From Candidatus Schekmanbacteria bacterium RIFCSPLOWO2_02_FULL_38_14 (GTDB taxonomy: Bacteria; Schekmanbacteria; GWA2-38-11): 64,000 nt of DNA. This document shows positions 56,159-63,339 of this stretch, piece after piece (the stretch's first letter is position 1; every line of letters begins with the position of its first letter). The position numbers and the translations under genes are program-made. The DNA lies in NCBI GenBank assembly GCA_001790855.1, contig MGDH01000021.1:18581-82580 (forward strand). The letters are read 5' to 3'. Under the pieces are notes generated by a model. It was given only the letters and a program-made list of their open reading frames with translations, was not told where the DNA came from and searched no databases.

Positions 56159-56162
56159 AGGA

Positions 56163-57215
56163 TTAAATATTAAACCAGGGAGTGACTATCAGATATTTTA
56201 AATTTATGGTCCATGTTAAAAACATCTTTATAGGCAGAGCAAGCATTATCAAGAGAAGAACTATGGTTATTACAAACCGTAAAAATCCGAGGCTTTTATA
56301 AAAATCTCTCTTTAGGATAGCTAAGATCAAAGGTAGACCAAAAAAATAAAGAATTAGGAGAAAAAATCCAGGAAGTTCCCTGATAATCCAGTGGCTTTTA
56401 GGGTTGAGGCCTAAAATTTCTGAAAGGTTTACATTTGTTAAGGGTTCCACTTTGTAAGTGTCCCATTTTTCATAAGGGGAGAAAAAGTTCCAGCCAGGTC
56501 CCCTCAAAAAGGTTCCCACAATTATTAGAAAAACCCAGAGGATTAAAAACCCGAATAAGAATGTGGTTACTGCAAATTTTCTTTCAGAGAGGGTATAATA
56601 GCCATTCCCTTTTGGGTTTGTATCAATATAGGGAATCGCCATAAGGCCAAAAATGATAAGAAGGGGTAAAAGAACACCTGCTATCCAGGGGTCATAATAG
56701 ACAAGCATCTCTTGAAGACCTAAAAAATACCAGGGAGCCTTAGCGGGATTTGGAGTCTTTGTAGGATTTGCAGGCTCCTCTAAGGGAGCATCAAGGAGGA
56801 TGGACCAGACTGTTAGAAAGACAGTAACAAGGATCATAACTATGAGTTCTCTGAAGACCAGCTCAGGCCAGACATGGACTTTCTCAATCGCTTTAGGATT
56901 TGATTTTGTTCCCCCATTGTTTTCTAATTTTTTTGCAACATCATTAAGACTTGCCTTTTTTAAGCCAAGATAAGTGAAAAAAATGACCAGAAAGAGCATA
57001 AAAGCAATTGCCACATTATCCGGTTTTGTTATTATCTTTTTAAAATTTTCATTAAAACAGGAGATGATAAAATATATTAAGATAAGAATACCAAGAAGAA
57101 CAGAGAACTTAAGGGAAGTTATAATTTTATAAAATTTAAGGATTAAAAAAAAGATAAAGATAACTAAGGAAAAAGAGATTCTCGGATCAAAGAGAAAGTT
57201 TAAAAAATCAATCAT
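56163..57215 (-). CDS. Cytochrome b C-terminal half (subunit IV-like)
   Basis: 350 residues with about eight membrane segments, longer than b6f subunit IV (about 160) because of an N-terminal four-segment extension (residues 1-90). The conserved core is VWPELVFRELIVMILVTVFL, LEEPANPTKTPNPAKAPWYF, LGLQEMLVYYDPWIAG. The Qo-site PEWY motif is represented by APWY, so the usual Glu is absent. It pairs with the b6-type protein encoded 13 bp upstream. Together they form the split cytochrome b of a quinol:electron-acceptor complex. Confidence 0.85.
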   Translation of the reverse strand: MIDFLNFLFDPRISFSLVIFIFFLILKFYKIITSLKFSVLLGILILIYFIISCFNENFKKIITKPDNVAIAFMLFLVIFFTYLGLKKASLNDVAKKLENNGGTKSNPKAIEKVHVWPELVFRELIVMILVTVFLTVWSILLDAPLEEPANPTKTPNPAKAPWYFLGLQEMLVYYDPWIAGVLLPLLIIFGLMAIPYIDTNPKGNGYYTLSERKFAVTTFLFGFLILWVFLIIVGTFLRGPGWNFFSPYEKWDTYKVEPLTNVNLSEILGLNPKSHWIIRELPGFFLLILYFFGLPLILAILKRDFYKSLGFLRFVITIVLLLIMLALPIKMFLTWTINLKYLIVTPWFNI

Positions 57216-57228
57216 AAATTATAAAGAA

Positions 57229-57987
57229 TTATAAAGGGCCTGAAATCCCGCCATCCTTTCTTACCCTCCAGAAATGGATGGCCATTAAGATCCCTGCAAC
57301 CAGAGGGATTCCGACGCAGTGCCAGACATAGAACCGCAAAAGGGCATTTCCTCCAACAAACTTGCCGCCTATAAGGGCAAATCTGATATCAGAGCCCGCA
57401 TCAACTATTGCAAAGGGTCCCTCATGGCCTAAAAATGGAGTTGCCCTCGCCATATTGGTTCCAACAGTGATTGCCCACATAGCTAACTGATCCCAAGGCA
57501 ATAGGTATCCGGTAAAAGATAAGAGAAGGGTTAAGACCAAAAGGACAACACCGAGCACCCAGTTAAATTCCCTCGGTTTTTTATAAGAGCCTGTCAAAAA
57601 TACCCTGAACATATGAAGCCAAACAGTTATCACCATCCCATGACCTGCCCATCTGTGGAGGTTTCTTAAAAGCATCCCAAAGGGAACATCAAATTCTATA
57701 TATTTCATATCTATGTAAGCTTCCCTTGCTGTAGGGTGATAATAAAACATCAAAAGCAGGCCTGTTATGGTCTCCACGATGAAGAGAAAAAAGGTTATTC
57801 CTCCCATGCACCAGGTGGAGGAGAGCTTCAAGCCATCTTTTCTTAACCGTATTGGATGGAGATGCAGGAAGAAATTGGAGACAACAGCTAAAGCTCGGTT
57901 TCTCGCGGTTTTAGGAAACTCATGCCTGAATATCGATTTATAAACCTGACTTTCTAAAAGCCTCTCGATAAAATTTTTTTTGTCCAT
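57229..57987 (-). CDS. Cytochrome b6-type protein (N-terminal cytochrome b half)
   Basis: 252 residues, four main membrane segments. The haem ligand pairs are H111/H125 ([19 protein letters not shown]) and H223/H238 (VWHCVG ... AIHFW). The spacing of 15 in the second pair is that of cytochrome b6 rather than bc1. C60 in [13 protein letters not shown] aligns with the Cys of b6 that covalently binds the extra haem c(i). The Qo region has [20 protein letters not shown]. It follows the Rieske gene by 6 bp. It oxidises quinol at the periplasmic face. Confidence 0.92.
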   Translation of the reverse strand: MDKKNFIERLLESQVYKSIFRHEFPKTARNRALAVVSNFFLHLHPIRLRKDGLKLSSTWCMGGITFFLFIVETITGLLLMFYYHPTAREAYIDMKYIEFDVPFGMLLRNLHRWAGHGMVITVWLHMFRVFLTGSYKKPREFNWVLGVVLLVLTLLLSFTGYLLPWDQLAMWAITVGTNMARATPFLGHEGPFAIVDAGSDIRFALIGGKFVGGNALLRFYVWHCVGIPLVAGILMAIHFWRVRKDGGISGPL

Positions 57988-57993
57988 AGTAGT

Positions 57994-58500
57994 TTAAATT
58001 CTCAAAAAGGCTTCAGGATTTTCCCATTCTTCTTTTTCAAATAGAAACTTTGAGCTCTTATCAATGAGGATTTGACCATCCTCAGCCAAAGTTATCTTAA
58101 ATTTTTCTAAGGGCCTCGGTGCAGGGCCCTCAAAATTTCTTCCATCTCTGTGAAAACCACTTCCATGGCAGGGGCATTTGAATTTATTTTCTGCCTCAAG
58201 CCAGTTAGGGGTGCATCCTAAATGCGTGCAGACTGTTGAGAGGGCAAAAAACCCCTCCTTTTCCCTGACTATCCAGACCCCAAATTTGTCTACCCATTTT
58301 GTGCTGACGCCTGAGGAATACTCCTCAGGAAATCCTGCTTTGAAAGAGGACAAGGGCTCAAAGAGGACATTGGGGAAAAAAAATCTGATAGTAGCTGCAA
58401 GGGATCCTGTAAGGGTTGCAAAAAAGGCTGCCCAAGCAAGGCCGAGTGATGTAAAAATTTTTAAAAAATTTCTCCTCGAATATTGGCTATTTACGCTCAT
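57994..58500 (-). CDS. Rieske iron-sulfur protein
   Basis: 168 residues. The N-terminus has a Tat-type signal (SRRNFLKIF) with an uncleaved membrane anchor. The Rieske motifs are CTHLGCTP and CPCHGSGF, which give the two His and two Cys ligands of the [2Fe-2S] centre plus the disulfide. It takes electrons from quinol at the Qo site and passes them to cytochrome c. The gene is 6 bp upstream of the cytochrome b6 gene. The TatBC genes at 37 kb provide the export route. Confidence 0.95.
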   Translation of the reverse strand: MSVNSQYSRRNFLKIFTSLGLAWAAFFATLTGSLAATIRFFFPNVLFEPLSSFKAGFPEEYSSGVSTKWVDKFGVWIVREKEGFFALSTVCTHLGCTPNWLEAENKFKCPCHGSGFHRDGRNFEGPAPRPLEKFKITLAEDGQILIDKSSKFLFEKEEWENPEAFLRI

Positions 58501-58524
58501 TTATGCCTCTTGCATGTCAGACCT

Positions 58525-59028
58525 TTACCTCTTGATCATCTCTAATGCCCAGGCTGATACCTTTTTTATACCTTCATCCCTCTCTTTGCTTAAATTTATA
58601 AGACAGCTTTGAGCCCTTTTTTCTTTAAGGTTTCCCAGGGCCAGAATAGAACAGATCTTAAGCTCTCTTTTTTTGCTAAAAAGGGCCTTTATTAAAAAAG
58701 GAGATGCCTTTTTATTCTGCATCTTTCCTAAGGCTAAAGCGGCAAACATCTGAATCTTTTCATCTTTATTTTTTGAAAGCAGATTTATCAGCTCGTCGAC
58801 AATTTTTGGGTCTTTAGATTTTTGTAGGGAAAAGACCCAGGCTGCCTGCCATCGCCTGTTGTCTTCATAACCTTTTATCTTTTGTAAATATTGAAGTCCT
58901 CCATCCCTTTCAAAAAAATAAGCTGATATAAGTAGAAAGCTAAAAACTCCTGATGAAACAATTAAGAAAGGGAGAAGGAGCATCTTTGATATAAATCTTA
59001 TACTAATCCATTTTTTGATATCCCTCAC
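58525..59028 (-). CDS. Membrane-anchored HEAT-repeat protein
   Basis: 167 residues: one membrane segment (MLLPFLIVSSGVFSFLLISA, about 15-35) and then three or four HEAT-type helical repeats (KIQMFAALALGKMQNKKASP, LKICSILALGNLKEKRAQSC). No catalytic motif is seen. It overlaps the four-cluster ferredoxin gene by 26 bp and precedes the Rieske gene by 24 bp, so it should be co-translated with both. It may be an assembly or docking factor for the complex; its role is inferred from position only. Confidence 0.75.
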   Translation of the reverse strand: MRDIKKWISIRFISKMLLLPFLIVSSGVFSFLLISAYFFERDGGLQYLQKIKGYEDNRRWQAAWVFSLQKSKDPKIVDELINLLSKNKDEKIQMFAALALGKMQNKKASPFLIKALFSKKRELKICSILALGNLKEKRAQSCLINLSKERDEGIKKVSAWALEMIKR

Positions 59029-59461
59029 CCTCCTTTATCCCTACACTCACCCTCTCTTCTATTCTTATTGCCCTTTTTATGCATATCTCCTCACAGAGGC
59101 CGCAACCAACGCATTTTTTAAAATCGACTTTGACAACCTTATCAAAACTCTCTCCATGAGGATATTTAATAAGGGTCAGAGAACCAAAGGGGCAGATTCC
59201 AACACAGTTCTCGCAGCCATTGCAGTCATTAATATTTACAATGGCTTTAGGCATCTCCTGCGGTGAAATCCTTTCTATGACCTCTCCGAGACTATTAACA
59301 ATTGCTGATTGCGGACAATATCTTCCGCAGACACTGCAATCAATACAAAAGTTTACATCTATAAAATACATCTTTTTCCTCTCCCCAGAAATAGCAGAAA
59401 CTGGGCATTTGATAGCGCATACTCCGCACCCTACGCATTTCTCTGTTATAAGATGTGCCAT
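59003..59461 (-). CDS. Ferredoxin-type protein with four [4Fe-4S] cluster motifs
   Basis: 152 residues containing four CxxCxxCxxxC motifs in a row: CVGCGVCAIKC, CIDCSVCGRYC, CNGCENCVGIC and CVGCGLCEEIC. Sixteen cysteines could hold four clusters. No signal peptide, so it should be cytoplasmic or bound at the inner face of the membrane. It is encoded 8 bp after the copper protein gene and overlaps the HEAT gene. A polyferredoxin in a Rieske/cytochrome b operon is unusual and may link the complex to low-potential cytoplasmic electrons. Confidence 0.9.
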   Translation of the reverse strand: MAHLITEKCVGCGVCAIKCPVSAISGERKKMYFIDVNFCIDCSVCGRYCPQSAIVNSLGEVIERISPQEMPKAIVNINDCNGCENCVGICPFGSLTLIKYPHGESFDKVVKVDFKKCVGCGLCEEICIKRAIRIEERVSVGIKEGEGYQKMD

Positions 59462-59469
59462 TAGCCCTC

Positions 59470-60069
59470 TTATTTTCTAACTAATTTGCTGAATTCCACC
59501 TGGATTTCCTTTGAGGCCTCCACAGTGATCTCCTGACTCTGGGGCCTCAATTTCTCATGCCAGACTGTTATTTTATATTTTCCAGGAGAGACATTTTTAA
59601 TTATAAAATCCCCTTTTCTATCAGTCAGGGAAAAATATGGGGTCTTGCAAACAATGATATAGGCTGACATCTCAGAATGAACATTGCATAAAAGCGGAAC
59701 AACACCAGGCTCATCGAATTTGACCTCTTTCACAACGCCAACATCATAGGTTCCTAAATTAAAAACCTTTGCTGAGCCCTTTGGAGAAAAGACATTGTGC
59801 CTTACAGTATCAGAATTGGGAAAATCCACAGTTGCTCCAACAACAATTGGCAACACATGGGGAATGAAGACCAGATTCTTCTGGTCCATTATGGCATGCT
59901 CTTTTGGAGAATCAAATTTTTTGTCAGAGCCGTTTTCAAGATACACCACTGCCTCAAGTCTTGAAACCCAGGGGCTTTTGACCTTACCTGTTATAGTCCC
60001 TCCTCTCTCTTCTCCTAAACCCTTCTGTGCAAAAAACAGGATGATTAAAATAAAGATATACTTTTTTAT
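59470..60069 (-). CDS. Blue-copper (cupredoxin-like) exported protein, probable AUA start
   Basis: About 199 residues. From ATA at 60069 the chain begins with a signal peptide (IKKYIFILIILFFAQKGLG). The cupredoxin-type core has a candidate His ligand (DTVRHNVFSPKG) and the C-x2-H-x2-M group in PLLCNVHSEM. A carboxypeptidase-regulatory-like C-terminus follows (DRKGDFIIKNVSPGKYKITV). The first conventional start (GTG, 59949) would remove the signal peptide and first strand. AGGAGGG lies five bases before ATA. It would act as a periplasmic electron carrier next to the cytochrome complex. Confidence 0.8.
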   Translation of the reverse strand: MKKYIFILIILFFAQKGLGEERGGTITGKVKSPWVSRLEAVVYLENGSDKKFDSPKEHAIMDQKNLVFIPHVLPIVVGATVDFPNSDTVRHNVFSPKGSAKVFNLGTYDVGVVKEVKFDEPGVVPLLCNVHSEMSAYIIVCKTPYFSLTDRKGDFIIKNVSPGKYKITVWHEKLRPQSQEITVEASKEIQVEFSKLVRK

Positions 60070-60081
60070 TTTCTCCCTCCT
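60070..60081 (-). promoter_or_regulatory. Ribosome binding site deciding a non-standard AUA start
   Basis: On the minus strand AGGAGGG (60081-60075) is followed by AGAAA and then ATA at 60069-60067. No other start codon lies in the frame between the upstream TGA and residue 41 of the protein, so this site marks the likely start. Confidence 0.65.
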
Positions 60082-60083
60082 TT

Positions 60084-61382
60084 TTAAAAAGCAAAATCAA
60101 GCCTTGCTAAAAAGGCATCCCTGCTATTATCCTCGCCTTTTCTTATCCTTGAACCATCAACGAATTCTCCATCTACAACCACCTTTAAATTTGCCCTTAT
60201 GGAGACGGTGGCGCTTACTATAAATTTTTTTATCTCATTTAAATCTTCTGAATTCGGGCCTTTAAAATTTAAATCCTCAAATCTCAGTGCACCGACAAGC
60301 CATGGGAAAAAGACATAATTTGCCTCACAAAAAAAGAGGCTGCTTCCAACATCAAATCCGTCATTGGCAGGGTTTTCATCATCGCCCCAAAGGTATGCAC
60401 CGACCAAATCAAGGTCTTGGTAATTGATCCTGAAATCGACTCCGAGCCTTATAAAATCTATGTTATATTTTCTGCCCAGTCCTGCTACATCGCTTGCGGT
60501 ATTTGCTCCAAAATAACCAAAATGGCCAACAGTTATGGAATTGTCCTGCCAGTTCTCTGTCTGCTTTAAGGATTCCTCAAGCTCTGCGCCTGCTCCATCA
60601 AAGCCCATCCCCCACAGTTTAAAAGCAGTCCTGTAATAAAAATCCTTTTTTGAATTGTTGTCAGGAGAATCACCGGACCCATTGGTCAGACCAAAAAGGT
60701 ATTTAAATCTGCTAAAAAGGACTCCATCTATTTCAAATCCACTCTGCCTATCAAATTGAAAATTATTTGCATTTCCATTGGCAAACTCCAGATTAAAGGT
60801 GCTAAAGAGATTCTGGACTACAGTGAGCCGTCTCTCATTTGAAAAGGCTACAACACCAGGTTCAAAGAGGCCGATCCTCAAATTCAGAGCATATCTTGGA
60901 ATTTTATTATCAAAGAGATTGTTAAATTGGATATAGACCCTTCGTCCCTCACCTATGTGGCCAAAAAAGGAGATATCCCTTCCGAGAGTCCCTCCCACCA
61001 GGAAAAGAAAGGTCTCAGGAAAGGTAAAATCACCCTTTACATCACCCTTCTCCCTCTGCTTTATGGCAAACCTTGTCAAGAAGGCGATGGGAGGAAGGTG
61101 AGGGAACTCTCCAGGCCAGACAGAATAGGGCCACATCATTTTCCACTCCTCAGCTCCGAGGCTTACAGGCTCATCCTTCACATAGATTTCGTCATCCTGG
61201 GGGATCTGAAAGCCATTGGCCCTAAAAGCCTCTCCAAAATCATTAAGCTTTGGAAAGACCACATGGCAGGTAGTGCAGGATGTCCTGTATTTTCTCGCAA
61301 AGGCTGGAATCGCTCCTCCCTCCTTTTCAAGAATTAAGGAAAATATTAAGCTCGCTATAATAAAAATAAATAACCTTTTCAA
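60084..61382 (-). CDS. Outer-membrane porin with an N-terminal c-type haem motif
   Basis: 432 residues. Signal peptide (1-23), then FARKYRTSCTTCHVVFPKLN with one CxxCH site and FGEAFRANGFQIP. The remaining ~380 residues alternate short beta strands rich in aromatic and Gly residues, with the final strand DAFLARLDFAF ending in Phe, as in outer-membrane barrels. Such haem-bearing porins occur in anaerobic respirers and may conduct electrons or ions across the outer membrane. It lies 14 bp before the AUA start of the copper protein and 30 bp after ccsA. Confidence 0.75.
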   Translation of the reverse strand: MKRLFIFIIASLIFSLILEKEGGAIPAFARKYRTSCTTCHVVFPKLNDFGEAFRANGFQIPQDDEIYVKDEPVSLGAEEWKMMWPYSVWPGEFPHLPPIAFLTRFAIKQREKGDVKGDFTFPETFLFLVGGTLGRDISFFGHIGEGRRVYIQFNNLFDNKIPRYALNLRIGLFEPGVVAFSNERRLTVVQNLFSTFNLEFANGNANNFQFDRQSGFEIDGVLFSRFKYLFGLTNGSGDSPDNNSKKDFYYRTAFKLWGMGFDGAGAELEESLKQTENWQDNSITVGHFGYFGANTASDVAGLGRKYNIDFIRLGVDFRINYQDLDLVGAYLWGDDENPANDGFDVGSSLFFCEANYVFFPWLVGALRFEDLNFKGPNSEDLNEIKKFIVSATVSIRANLKVVVDGEFVDGSRIRKGEDNSRDAFLARLDFAF

Positions 61383-61412
61383 CTCTTCTTAACCTCCATT
61401 TCTTTAAAAACC

Positions 61413-62207
61413 TCAAGCATAGCTATGAAGTCCTGGCAAGAAATAGGTTACTCCCAAATAGGTAAAAATGACGGATAAAAAGCCTATGATGGAAATAAAA
61501 GCAGCCCTTGCTTCCCTCCATCCCATAACAAATCTCAAATGGAGATAGGCAGCATATATAAACCATGTGATCAGAGACCAGGTCTCTTTTGGATCCCAGG
61601 CCCAGTAAGAACCCCAGGCCTGCTCAGCCCAGATAGCGCCTGAGAGGATTCCGAGGGATAAAAATGGAAACCCGAATACAACGGATTGATAGCTTATTTC
61701 ATCGAGGGATAAAAGAATTGGATCCCTTTTTGGATTTTTAGATTTTGCTTTAAAAAAATATAAAAGGCTTGTAATAAAGGATAATGTAAAGGCAGCATAT
61801 CCTAAAAAGCTCACAACTACATGGAAGATGAGCCAGTTGCTGCGAAGCGCAGGAATCAGAGGCTCAACCGACTTATCAAAAAAAGAGGAGTAGTTTAAAA
61901 TGAGCAAAGCGGATATTGAAACAAAAAAATCCAAAAAATCAATTTTAAAAATTGCCTTGAAAATCAAATAGACAAAGACCACTGCCCAGGAAAAGAATAC
62001 GAGGGATTCATAGATATTAGAAAAGGGTGGCCTTTGGGCCTCGCGCCATCTCTCTATGATGCTTAAGGTCTCAATAGCAAATCCTAAAGAAAGAATGGAA
62101 AAAGCTATCTTTTGGATAAAATCCTTTTTAAAAGCCCAGTGGATTCCATAGAGGATGCTTGATGCTAAATAGAACCCCATTGTTCCATTAAGAAGCCCTG
62201 TAGACAT
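61413..62207 (-). CDS. ccsA: CcsA/ResC cytochrome c biogenesis protein
   Basis: 264 residues, about eight membrane segments. The canonical haem-binding WWD loop is present: WGSYWAWDPKETWSLITW. External histidines are in FHVVVSFLGYAAF and at the C-terminus (LPGLHSYA). With ResB it forms the system II synthetase that attaches haem to CxxCH sites. It overlaps resB by 20 bp. It is the second such pair in the window and, unlike the first, has intact motifs, so it is the likely maturation system of the cytochromes in this cluster. Confidence 0.93.
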   Translation of the reverse strand: MSTGLLNGTMGFYLASSILYGIHWAFKKDFIQKIAFSILSLGFAIETLSIIERWREAQRPPFSNIYESLVFFSWAVVFVYLIFKAIFKIDFLDFFVSISALLILNYSSFFDKSVEPLIPALRSNWLIFHVVVSFLGYAAFTLSFITSLLYFFKAKSKNPKRDPILLSLDEISYQSVVFGFPFLSLGILSGAIWAEQAWGSYWAWDPKETWSLITWFIYAAYLHLRFVMGWREARAAFISIIGFLSVIFTYLGVTYFLPGLHSYA

Positions 62208-63339
62208 CCTTCCTCCCTTTTGAGTAAAATCTCGGATATAGATGAAAGCCTAATCCTAAAGTGAAAAGAAGAAATCCAGCATATATAAAAGGAACTGAAG
62301 GATCCTTGACGATCTTTAATATTGTCCATTGATAGGCAATAGGGTCATAATCATACTGGTAGAAGCTATATCCCATAAATTTTAGGGGGGCATTTACCTT
62401 GACAAGGCCTTCTGTGCTATCCTCTTTGCTAAAAATTCTTATGCTGCTTATAAGGTCTCTGATATCAGGCTCTCTTTTGTAGTAGGTCAAGATATTTTCA
62501 TCTGCCTTGATATTAATATCAAGATAAGGATTATTGGAGAAAAGCCATCTTATATCCCTTTTGCCAAAAGGTTCTATGATAGCAAGCTTTAACGCAGGAC
62601 CCTTTAATGCCTTTATCTCTCTTACCTCTATTGGAATGCTCGCATCTTTTGAAAAGTCAGGGGTTTCCTTTAAGATCAAAATCTTGTAAGGGGTCCCCTC
62701 TAACTTGAATTCCCTTTTACCATTTAAAACAAAATCCCATGTAATATTTTTTTCTAAGAGGGTTATCTTAAGACGGCTTTTGAAATTCTTGTATGTTTCC
62801 CTCGTAAAATCCTGCAAGATAATATTAAAATCTAAGGACCTTGGCTTATTATATCTATCATAGAAGATATTTGCCCTTTCTCCCTTCTTAAGTTTTACAA
62901 GCCCTTCCTCCCCAAACATAAGTCCAACAAGACCTCCAGCAGCAATCAATATAAGGCTTAAATGGAGGAGGATCGAGGGGATAGGTATAACCTTCCGTTT
63001 AATCCTTAGAGCAGTGCACAACAGAAGATTCTGGGAAAAAAGAAAAAGGAGAAAAATAAACCAGAAGGAGTGGTAGATGTCATTAATAGAGAGAAGACTT
63101 ATTAATTTATAACCTATTCTTCCAAATCTCCCCTCATAATAGCCTTGGGGATGGTTTTGGACTATTACTGTTCCTAAAAAAGAGCTAATGCAAATGATGA
63201 GCATCAAAAATATCCCTGTCTTCATCGAAGAAAGGAAATTAAATATCGGATAAATTCTCACTATAAAACCTTTCTCAGTATGAAACAGTCCCCTTAAATT
63301 TATTTGAGCATCAGCTTCCATATTTTTAAAACCCTTCAA
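62188..63339 (-). CDS. resB: ResB cytochrome c biogenesis protein
   Basis: 383 residues. First membrane segments at IFNFLSSMKTGIFLMLIICI and SFWFIFLLFLFSQNLLLCTA, a third near residue 127, an extracytoplasmic domain (about 150-345), and a last segment (DPSVPFIYAGFLLFTLGLGF). Typical ResB layout, somewhat short. It overlaps ccsA downstream by 20 bp and the upstream cytochrome gene by 4 bp. It forms the system II haem lyase with CcsA. Confidence 0.9.
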   Translation of the reverse strand: MKGFKNMEADAQINLRGLFHTEKGFIVRIYPIFNFLSSMKTGIFLMLIICISSFLGTVIVQNHPQGYYEGRFGRIGYKLISLLSINDIYHSFWFIFLLFLFSQNLLLCTALRIKRKVIPIPSILLHLSLILIAAGGLVGLMFGEEGLVKLKKGERANIFYDRYNKPRSLDFNIILQDFTRETYKNFKSRLKITLLEKNITWDFVLNGKREFKLEGTPYKILILKETPDFSKDASIPIEVREIKALKGPALKLAIIEPFGKRDIRWLFSNNPYLDINIKADENILTYYKREPDIRDLISSIRIFSKEDSTEGLVKVNAPLKFMGYSFYQYDYDPIAYQWTILKIVKDPSVPFIYAGFLLFTLGLGFHLYPRFYSKGRKDVYRAS

